From: Neoarius graeffei
Lineage: Eukaryota; Chordata; Actinopteri; Siluriformes; Ariidae
Assembly: GCF_027579695.1 (NCBI RefSeq)
Contig: NC_083582.1
Coordinates: forward strand, 30,952,964 to 31,016,963
Reading direction: 5' to 3'
Length of the DNA stretch: 64,000 nucleotides
The first letter of the stretch is position 1; every line of letters begins with the position of its first letter. The notes under the pieces are model-generated. The model was not told the origin of the DNA, did not search any database, and was given only the letters and a program-made list of their open reading frames with translations. Positions 32,601 through 43,827 of this stretch are shown here, one piece after another. Both the position numbers and the translations under genes were made by a program.

Positions 32601-35600
32601 ACAATTCTGCATTGGTAATGTTTTCTTACATGCATGCATTGTTCATTATTGTGTAGGTCATTTTTTCTTATTGTCACCTTGCTTACTGATACTGTTCACG
32701 TTGACTGTTCACTGTTTTGTGTTCACTCATGTTTATTATTTTGGTGTTACGTACTTAGCAATCTTAGCCTTACAGCTCTGACACCAAACACATCTCGGTC
32801 CCTTAACTACATTTCAGCTGCATGGGAAATTGCATGTAAGTCTTTTGAATTAAAGCTTTAAGATTACATCAAACTGTCCCCATCGTGGTAAATCATATAC
32901 ACTTAGTGGCCACTTTATTAGGAATACCCATCCACCTGCTGTTTTATGCAGTTCTCTAATCAGCCGATCCCTTGACAGCAGCACAATGCATCAAATCATG
33001 CAGATACAAATCAAGAGCTTCAGTTAATGTTCACTTCATATGTCAGGAAAATTGTGATCTCTGTGACTTTAACTGTGGCATGGGTGTTGGTGCCAGATGG
33101 ACTGGTTTGAGTATTTCAGAAACTGCTGATCTCCTGGGGTTTTCACACACAACAGTCTGTAGAGTTTACACAGAATGGTGCGGGGGGGAAAAAAACTGAG
33201 TGAGCGACAGTTGCTGAAAACACCTTGCTGATAAGAGAGGTCAGAGAAAAATGGCCAGATTGGTTCGAGCTGCCAAGAAGGATATAGTAACTCATATAAT
33301 CACTGTTTACAACCATGGCAGGCAGAAAAGCATCTCAGCATGCAACAGCAGAAAACCACACTGGTTTTCACTCTTGCAGCCAAGAACAAGAATCTTAGAA
33401 TCAACAACAAGTTCCTATTAAAGTGGCCGGTGAGTGTATTTTGTTTTCGGTATGTTTCTGGAATGATAGTGTTTGACCTGTACTGCTGCCTTGGGTCTAG
33501 TTTCCCCGTGTTAGTCTCCCACAGCTTTGATGCCAAAACCCTGATGATGTTGAGGAAAAGAAAGAAGTTGACCTGGAGAGTAAGAGAGAAATGCAACACA
33601 GTAAAAGGTTATGATATAGAATTGTGACAGCTTCAAAAAAAAAAAAGCAGAATATTGATTGAATAAGGAGCAATGGTTTGCTTACAGCGATGGCTGCAAG
33701 GATTGGAACTTGAAAAATCCATTTCACATTCCCTGCACTTATATCCCAACATCTGAAAGACCAACAATGACATTAATTCATGCAATCATGGGTGCAGATC
33801 CCGGGGGGGACATGCCCCCCCCCATTTCTGAAAAACATGAATTGTCCCCCCCCAATAAAAATCCCCTAAATTATTAAAAATTGCACAAACAAATGTATTT
33901 TCAGACTTCACATTCTAGATAGAAATGGTGAAACAAATAATCTCATCTCATTATCTCTAGCCACTTTATCCTGTTCTACGGGGTCGCAGGCAAGCTGGAG
34001 CCTATCCCAGCTGACTACGGGCGAAAGGCAGGGTACACCCTGGACAAGTCGCCAGGTCATCACAGGGCTGACACATAGACACAGACAACCATTCACACTC
34101 ACATTCACACCTACGGTCAATTTAGAGTCACCAGTTAACCTAACCTGCATGTCTTTGGACTGTGGGGGAAACCGGAGCACCCGGAGGAAACCCACGCGGA
34201 CACGGGGAGAACATGCAAACTCCACACAGAAAGGCCCTCGCCGGCCACGGGGCTCGAATCCGGACCTTCTTGCTGTGAGGCGACAGCGCTAACCACTACA
34301 CCACCGTGCCGCCCATGGAACAAATAATATTTGACAAATACAGTGGTGCTTGAAAGTTTGTGAACCCTTTAGAATTTTCTATATTTCTGCATAAATATGA
34401 CCTAAAACATCATCAGATTTTCACACAAGTCCTAAAAGTAGATAAAGAGAACCCAGTTAAACAAATGAGAGAAAAATATTATACTTGGTCATTTATTTAT
34501 TGAGGAAAATGATCCAATATTACATATCTGTGAGTGGCAAAAGTATGTGAACCTTTGCTTTCAGTATCTGGTGTGACCCCCTTGTGCAGCAATAACTGCA
34601 ACTAAACGTTTGCGGTAACTGTTGATCAGTCCTGCACACCGGCTTGGAGGAATTTTAGCCCATTCCTCCGTACAGAACAGCTTCAACTCTGGGATGTTGG
34701 TGGGTTTCCTCACATGACCTGCTCGCTTCAGGTCCTTCCACAACATTTTGATTGGATTAAGGTCAGGACTTTGACTTGGCCATTCCAAAACATTAACTTT
34801 ATTCTTCTTTAACCATTCTTTGGTAGAACGACTTGTGTGCTGAGGGTCGTTGTCTTGCTGCATGACCCACCTTCTCTTGAGATTCAGTTCATGGACAGAT
34901 GTCCTGACGTTTTCCTTTAGAATTCGCTGGTATAATTCAGAATTCACTGTTCCATCAATGATGGCAAGCTGTCCTGGCCCAGATGCACCAAAACAGGTCC
35001 AAACCATGATACTACCACCACCATGTTTCACAGATGGGATAAGGTTCTTATGCTGGAATGCAGTGTTTTCCTTTCTCCAAACATAACGCTTCTCATTTAA
35101 ACCAAAAAGTTCTATTTTGGTCTCAGCCATCCACAAAACATTTTTCCAATAGCCTTCTGGCTTGTCCACATGATCTTTAGCAAGCTGCAGACGAGCAGCA
35201 ATGTTCTTTTTGGAGAACAGTGGCTTTCTCCTTGCAACCCTGCCATGCACACCATTGTTGTTCAGTGTTCTCCTGATGGTGGACTCATGAACATTAACAT
35301 TAGCCAATGTGAGAGAGGCCTTCAGTTGCTTAGAAGTTACCCTGGGGTCCTTTGTGACCTCGCCGACTATTACACGCCTTGGTCTTGGAGTGATCTTTGT
35401 TGGTCGACCACTCCTGGGGAGGGTAACGATAGTCTTGAATTTCCTCCATTTGTGCACAATCTGTCTGACTGTGGATTGGTGGAGTCCAAACTCTTTAGAG
35501 ATGGTTTTGTAACCTTTTCCAGCCTGATGAGCATCAACAACACTTTTTCTGAGGTCCTCAGAAATCTCCTTTGCTCGTGCCATGATACACTTCCACAAAC

Positions 35601-37584
35601 ATGTGTTGTGAAGATCAGACTTTGATAGATCCCTGTTCTTTAAATAAAACAGGGTGCCCACTCACACCTGATTGTCATCCCATTGATTGAAAACGCCTGA
35701 CTCTAATTTTGCCTTCAAATTAACTGCTAATCCTAGAGGTTCACATACTTTTGCCACTCACAGATATGTAATATTAGATCATTTTCCTCAATAAATAAAT
35801 GACCAAGTACAATATTTTTGTCTCATTTGTTTAACTGGGTTCTCTTTATCTACTTTTAGGACTTGTGTGAAAATCTGATGATGTTTTAGGTCATATTTAT
35901 GCAGAAATATAGAAAATTCTAAAGGGTTCACAAACTTTCAAGCACCACTGTATATTTCTGACTCTGGACAAATAAACAAGAAAGGTAAGCACAAATGATT
36001 CCCTGTGCAGTACTTTTTGAATGATGTGGTGAGCCTCTACGAAGTTGTGATTTATGGTTGCATAGTATGAGTTGCATACGGGCAAAAAAAAAAAAAAATC
36101 ACTTTTGTGTCCCCCCCCAATCCTGACATCGGATCTGCACCCGAGCATGCAATGTCTATAAAAAAAATGACTCTCCACTTAACCCACTCCACATGACCTA
36201 GAATTTAGATTACAACATTACATTTCTTATATAAGAAAAATAATAAAGTGTCCTCACTGAAAATGTTACCATATCAATGATTACACAGATTTTTTTTCAT
36301 CTGTTTCAGTAACGCATCTGTGGTACAAGTCCCTGTGAATGAGTTATTATTATACAAACATTATGTTCATTTCTGATGTACAGAGTCTGCATGTGAGGAG
36401 GTTTGAAATAGAAAACAGTTGGGTTTAAACTTACTGTGTATCAGCCAATGAGGCTCGAACACTGACCCAAATCGAGACAAACACAGCAGGAACACCTGCA
36501 GCAAAGAAAAGGTGGAAAATTGATAACTCTTCTGCTCAGCATGTGATGAAAAGTGATGACCAAAATATAACCCACCATTTTTATTTCTGGATATTTCTAT
36601 GCATGTTTTACCAACCCAAGCATATTAAGTAAGCATGAAATGCTTGCGATGGGCAACAGTAACTTTAAGAAGCATAAGGAAATGCAGGATGTCTCAATTT
36701 TTCCTCTATATGTAGATCAACTCTGACCACAAAACCGATTTGATGAAAAGTAGGCAGCTCACCCCAACCTATGATGGTTAGAGCCCACAGGTAATTTTTA
36801 TCAGACAGGAAAGCCATGAAGATCAGACTATGCAGGTACAGGCCCTCCACCAGGATCCAGTAGTGATTGGTCGCCAGGAAATAATGGAAAAAGGTCACGG
36901 CCACTTTACAGCCCACCTGATCCCAAGCCATACAAGTATGGAAAAAAAAGTTAGAAAACAAGTTGGCAAAAACTGAAAGTTTTTTTATTGTTGTTGTTGT
37001 TGTTGTTGTTGAGAAAATACAAATTCATATAGATTTTCCAATAACGTCAAACGCTGTTGTTGTTCAGTCAAAGTCAAACCGTTTGTTTCTTTAGTTTTAG
37101 CACAGGAGTTAGACTAATTCGCAAAGATAAGGATGTTTATGACCAGGGTCATCTTCCATGGATTTTTTTTTTGTTACTTCCACTTCAGTAATCATTTTAT
37201 CATTTTGTTTTGAGTAATTTTTGAAATTACTCAACTTTTTTGCCTTTTGTCTGGGTAATTTTTCTTACTTTTGCCTATCGGTTGTTTTTATTACTTTCAT
37301 TTTTTATTCTTTTACATGAGAAAATTGTGTTAATTTCACCTTCTTTGGCATTTTCTATGGGTGCGTTTTGTATCTTCTACCATTGTACATGTGTAATTTT
37401 ACTTATTTATGCCTGATTTATTGTTTTCTATGAGTAACTTTTGTTACTGCCCAATTAAATAGCCTATGGAATCAGAATATATAAATAACTGCAATGTTTT
37501 TTAATTCACTTGCATTTATATCTTTTTTTTTACACAATATTTTAACATTTTGATCAGTTACTTATCCCCACTAATAGAGTCATA

Positions 37585-37643
<59 letters not shown>

Positions 37644-39114
37644 CCATCTGAGCATGGGTTCCCACTTCTCCGTACTCTGCTTCGGGGTCTTCCCCTGTGT
37701 ACAGCACAGCGTCTTTCACGAAGATGCTGACTGCTCGGCATATGAAGGAGGTGAACAGGTGGGTGTGGATGTAGTTACGAGTGCAGTGTAAACGTCTACA
37801 ACAAAGGTTAAGAATGTGTTAAACTGTGCAAATCATCACACATCATGTGGTTATGGGTGGAAGGTAAATACAGTACTATGCAAAAGTTGTAGGTCCCCTA
37901 TTTTTTTCATGCAAACTTTGTTATAGATTTCTATTTTATGACTTCTACATTATCGAGTCAGTACAAAAACATTTTAGAGCTCCAAATGTTTGTTTTCCAG
38001 CACAAAATTAAATGTTACAGAAAAAAAAGTTTGTATCTGAGCAGCATGTGACATAAGAGAGCACTTTTCAGATGAAAAAAGAAAACACAATGAAGACTAC
38101 TGGGTTTGGGTGCAATATTAAGAAGCAAGTGTGACAGTTAAAAGTGTCCAGAAGAACCGTGGCTGGTTCTGCAAGATGCTCAGTAAAACCTAGAGCTCAT
38201 TTCCTTACTGTACTCACTGTTCTGGAGACTACTATTTTTTTTTTAAAGCAAATGGTCATCTCACACCAAATATTAAGCCACAGCATTTCATTACATGTGC
38301 CAAAGACTTTTGCACAGTACTGCATATTCCTGAATTTGCACCCACAAGGGAAATATATGGCATGGAGAAACCAATCTCATCTCATCTCATCTCATCATCT
38401 CTAGCCGCTTTATCCTGTTCTACAGGGTCGCAGGCAAGCTGGAGCCTATCCCAGCTGACTACGGGCGAAAGGTCATCACAGGGCTGACACATAGACACAG
38501 ACAACCATTCACACTCACATTCACACCTACGGTCAATTTAGAGTCACCAGTTAACCTAACCTGCATGTCTTTGGACTGTGGGGGAAACCGGAGCACCCGG
38601 AGGAAACCCACATGGACACGGGGAGAACATGCAAACTCCACACAGAAAGGCCCTCGCCGGCCACGGGGCTCGAACCCGGACCTTCTTGCTGTGAGGCAAC
38701 AGCGCTAACCACTACGCCACCGTACCGCCGGAGAAACCAATGGAACCAATAATTTTTTTCTCATTGTTTGGAGTAATTACTGTTACTTCCACCTCAAAAA
38801 GTATTTTTTGTTTATCATTTGGCCTGGTTAATTTTGTTATATTTGATGTTGATATGCATGGGTAATTGTCATTTTTATTACTTTATTATCTGTTTCTTAT
38901 GTCAGTTTTGTGACTTCAGTTTTGGTTATCATTTAATGTGGGCAATTTTTTGCTACAGTAGTAGTTTATTGTTTGGTGTATATAAGTGTAGTATGGCTCT
39001 GACATGGGAGGAATGCTGAAGCATGGACAGGCAGAAAATGGTGTCAATACAGATTTTATTTTTACTATTATTGCTTTTTAGCTTTACTAAACTTATTTTC
39101 TCTCTCTCTCTCTG

Positions 39115-39158
<44 letters not shown>

Positions 39159-42100
39159 TCTGGTTGGGAGAGCCCTCGCCTCTTTGCTCTCTCTCTCCTT
39201 TTCTCTGCTCCGTCATGACTGCAACAAACACACACACGCAACATTAATTAACAACAGGTATAATGACTTTGCCACTCACCTTCCCTGACCCCACCCTCAA
39301 TTCACAAACTGACACTTGACCATGCCCCCATTGCCACATACCCCCACCGCCTGACTCAGGCCCGGGAGCCATCTGGCCTGCAGTGGACTTCTCCCCGATG
39401 GGACAGAAAGTCCGCCACCACCATCTGCGCCCCCGGCCTGTGGACCACCTCAAATTTAAAAGGCTGGAGGGCTAAGTACCAACGGGTGATCTGCACATTG
39501 GCATCTTTCATACAGTGGAGCCACTGGAGCAGTGCATGGTCCGAACAGAGGGTGAAAGGGCACCCCAGCAGGTAGTACCGGAGGGTGAGGACCGCCCACC
39601 TGATGGCCAGGCACACTTTCTCGATGGTGCTGTATTTACTTTCTCACATCGAGAGCTTGTGACTGATGTACAGCACTGGACATTCCTTGCCCTTCACCTT
39701 CTGGGATAAAATGGACCCCAGCCCTCTGTCCGACTTGTCTGTCTGTAAAATAAAAGGGAGAGAGAAATCAGGGGAGTGTAAAAGTGGCCCCCCACACAGT
39801 GCAGTTTTTACCTTGATGAAGGCCTGTTGGCACTGCTCTGTCCACTGGACCGGATCTGGTGCTCCCATTTTTGTGAGATCAGTCAGCAGGCTGGTGACAT
39901 CTGAATAGTTAGGTATGAACCTGTGATAGTAGCCAGCCAGCCCCAAGAACTGTCTCACCCACTTTCTGGTCTTGGGCTTCGGGCAGGCCGCAATTGCTGC
40001 AGTCTTACCAATTTGGGGACGCACCTGCCCATGACCCTAGTGGAAACCCAGCTACCATACTTCCACCCACCCAATCGCACACTTTTTTGAGTTAGCCATA
40101 AGACCCACACGCCTCAGTAACTCCAGGACAGCCCTAAGGTGTTCTAGGTGCTGCGGCCAATATGATATATAATGATTTTGTCTAAGTAGGCCACAGCATA
40201 GGCGGCATGGGGGTGGAGGATTTTGTCCAGGAGCCACTGGAACATAGCGGGAGTGCCAAATACTCCGAAAGGAAGCATGACGAATTGATCTAAGCTAAAC
40301 GGTGTGGAAAAGGCCATTTCCTCTTGGGATAGAGGAGTCAAGGGGATCTGCCAATATCCCTTTGTCAAATCCAGTGTTGAATAAAAGCGAGCAATGCCTA
40401 ATCGATCAAGCAGCTCATCAATGTGAGGCATTGGGTACGTGTCGAATTTAGACGCTGCGTTGACTTTTCTATAGTCCACACAGAACTGGACCGACCCATC
40501 GGTCTTGGGGACCAGGACCACCAGGCTGCTCCAATCACTATAGGACTCCTCAATTATTCCGAATTTGAGCATGGCCTTGAGTTCACCCCGAACCAATGTT
40601 TTTTCGTGTTCGGGCAAGCGGTATGTGCGGCTACACACCACCACCCCTGGGGGCATCTCAGTGTGGTGTTCTGTGAGGTGAGTGTGGCTCGGAAGGGGCG
40701 AGAACATGTCAGAAAATTACATTTGTAACCTGGTAACCTCCGTGAGTTAAGCCAATGAAAGGTGGTCTCCACAGGGCACTGAAGTGTCTTGAGTAGTTAC
40801 TTTCGTTTTTAACTCCAAATCCAGCTCCACCCTTTCTGGAACTACCGACACCAATGCCACAAGGACCCCCTTGTGGGGGTTGAGGTGGTAGATTTATAGC
40901 ACCCACCCCTATCCGTTCACCTCACCTCAGTCGACGTCCCGATTCACCATGTGACCTCAAAGGGCCTGTCGTAAGTCCCTGATGTGGGTGGAATACTAAA
41001 GCACAGCAGGTGGGAGATGATGTTCACACAACTTTTATTTTTTTAATTTTGCTGCTTTTCAGCTTCACTAAGCTTGTTTACACACACAGATACACGTACA
41101 CACACGTGTTCTGGTCGGGAGAGATCCTCTCTCATCGCTCTCTCCCTCCTTTTCTCTGCTCCATCGTTACTGCAATACACATACGGTACACACACACACA
41201 CGCGCGCATGCACACACACACACACAACATTAATTGACAACAGGTGTAATGACTTTGCCACTCACCTTCCCTGGCCCCGCCCTTGATTCACAAACTGACG
41301 CTTGACCACACCCCTGCTGCCACAATAAGTATTATTTATGTGAGCCATTCTTGTTATTTCAGCCTCATTTTATCTTTTAACAGGGATCATTCTTGTTATT
41401 TTCCTCTCATTTATCATCTGACATGGGTCATTCTTGTTATATCATTCCTCAATTTATCTTTTTGCAGGGGTCAAGCTCATTATTTTACTCTCATTTATCA
41501 TTGGACATGGGTAATTCTTGATATTTTTGCCACATTTATTATCTGACATGGGTCATTCTTGTTGTATCCGTCTTGTTTCTCATTGGACATGGTTCATTAT
41601 TGTTAGTTTAGTTTCATGTCTCATTTGACATGGGTCATTTGTGTTATTTCAGCCTCTTTTATCATTTGACATTGGTCATTCTTGTTACTGCTGCCTTGTT
41701 TTTCATGTGACATGGATCATTCATGTTATTTCAGCATCATTTTGTCTTATTTCAAGGGTCATTCCTGTTCTTTCAGCCTCATTTCTCATTTGACAGAGGT
41801 AGTTTTTTTTATGTCAGCTTCATTTATAATTGGACATGGGTCATTCCTGTTATTTCAGCCTCATTTACAAGTGGACAATGGTCATTTCTGTTATTTCAGT
41901 CCCATTTATAATTGGACAATGGGCCATTCCTATTATTTCAGCCTCATTTATAATTTGATAGGGGTAGTTTTTATGTCAGCTTAATTTATAATTGGACATG
42001 GGTCATTTTTGTTATTTCAGTCTCATTTTATCTTTTTATGGGGTAATTCGTAATATTACAGCCTCATTTTTCATCTGACATGGTTTGTTCTTGATATTTC

Positions 42101-43766
42101 AGCCTTATTTATCATTTAACATGGATCTGTTTTATTAATTTTACATCATTCATTATTTAGCATGAGTAATTATGATTACGTTAGCCTTGCTTATTGTTTA
42201 AGATGGGTCATGTTTTTATTTTAGCCTCATTTATCATGGGTCACTTTTGTGGTAAAGGTCACAGTAGTGGGAGTGTTTAAAAAATAGGATGCCTGTGATG
42301 AATGTCATCATATCTAAACCTCTCATATCTCAGAACATACAACAGATGGAAATAGCAATCTTATAATTACACTGGGATAATGCTAGTGTTAAAATGATAA
42401 ACGTATGAGCGTGGACCAAGTGTGAAAAACCTCAAACATTTACGTGCTAAACATACTTGAAGTAGCAGAGGATGAAGACAGCCACCAGTAATGAGGTCAA
42501 AGAGATGGAGTAACCTGTAGTGTACATCACGTGAAGCCGCCTGAACACCTCCTGATGATGAACAAATACACAGTGGAATTCCCAATGTGTTAAAACATCG
42601 TGAGATTGTTATCATTTACACCATGAAATTTTCTTAATTGATTTGCTTGGCAAGGATAATTGTTAATAACTGTTATTTTGTCTTCGTTTATTACTGTATT
42701 TTCATCTCAGTTTAGATTTTTCAAGACATATTTCCATCTCACATCACTGTTGAATTCTGTATTCTGTATTCTGAGGGCGTATTCACACCTACGTTGTTTG
42801 GTCCGGACCAAACGACCAAACGAACCAAATTTCCCTTGGTCCGGACCTTTTGGGTTGGTCTGAATACAAACCACCGAACTCTGGTCCGGACCAAACAAGC
42901 GGACCGAGACCGAGCTGCAAGGTCGGACTCGGTCCAGACCAAAGGAACCCTGGTGCGGACCTTTTGGAGGTGTGAAAGCAGACCGGACCTAATCCGACAA
43001 TTTTGCTTTTTTTGTACCTCGGGAGCTTCCGTCGTTTGTCGAGCATTATGGGAAACAGAGTCTTGACACTCCACCGCAAAGCGCAACACTGTTTCGGTTG
43101 TCAAGGGAACCTTACAACAGTCGTTCAGTCATTCAGGCTAGACTACAGAGTACAAAAAATGAGTAGGGGGCAAACGTGGGCCGAGGAAGAAACGCGTACC
43201 CTTGTGGATATATGGGCAGATGTCCACATATCTGAGCTTTTGGAGAGAACACACAAAAATGCCGACGTGTTTGCTGTATTCAGTGAGAAAATGAAGGAGA
43301 AGGGGTTCACGCGCTCCCCAGAACAATGTCGGCTAAAAGTGAAGAAACTCCGTCAGACCTACATTAAAATCAGGGACATTCTTTCAAAAAGTGGCGGTAC
43401 TAGCGACTTGCGTGAAGAGCCAGAACTGTCACAACATGATGTGCGCTCATCAGCGCTATCCTCCGTGACTACTTTTGAACTTAACGCTTTGTGCGTGCGT
43501 CGTCTCTGACCAATAGCTGAACGACCTCAGGGCGCGTGGGTTTGTTGACAGATTTTGGTCCGCTTACTAAAATGTACAGTGTGAAAGCGAACCGCACCAA
43601 AATGAAAAAATAAAAAAAACATTTGGTTCGGACCAAAGCAAGTGAACTATCGAACTATCCTGGTCTGAATACACCCTGAGTTTGATTAATTTTCAATAAC
43701 AGCAGCTCTGACAGGAGTGCAGTTGCAAATCACAGGTTTTTATTAATATGCTTCAATTAATAATTG

Positions 43767-43827
<61 letters not shown>

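Larger units (their letters stand above)
33787..36145. mobile_element. hAT-type non-autonomous element with SINE and Tc1 inside
   Basis: Ends CATGGGTGCAGATCC and (inverted) CTCGGGTGCAGATCC, with a perfect 8-bp duplication CATGCAAT at 33779-33786 and 36146-36153. C/G-rich runs follow each end. Without the inserts it is only about 370 bp long. It lies in the receptor intron next to the ECL2 exon acceptor. Confidence 0.78.
39000..41324 (-). mobile_element. Ty3/gypsy relic (Gmr1-like family), minus strand
   Basis: The LTR-like ends at 39000-39338 and 40980-41324 are related to each other, differing mainly in CT/CA microsatellites. They begin TGTGGCA on the minus strand, like the young element at 53265. 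Between them remain only the linker before reverse transcriptase, reverse transcriptase and RNase H. RNase H is directly followed by a polypurine tract and the LTR, as in the young element. Gag, protease and integrase are deleted. Confidence 0.82.
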
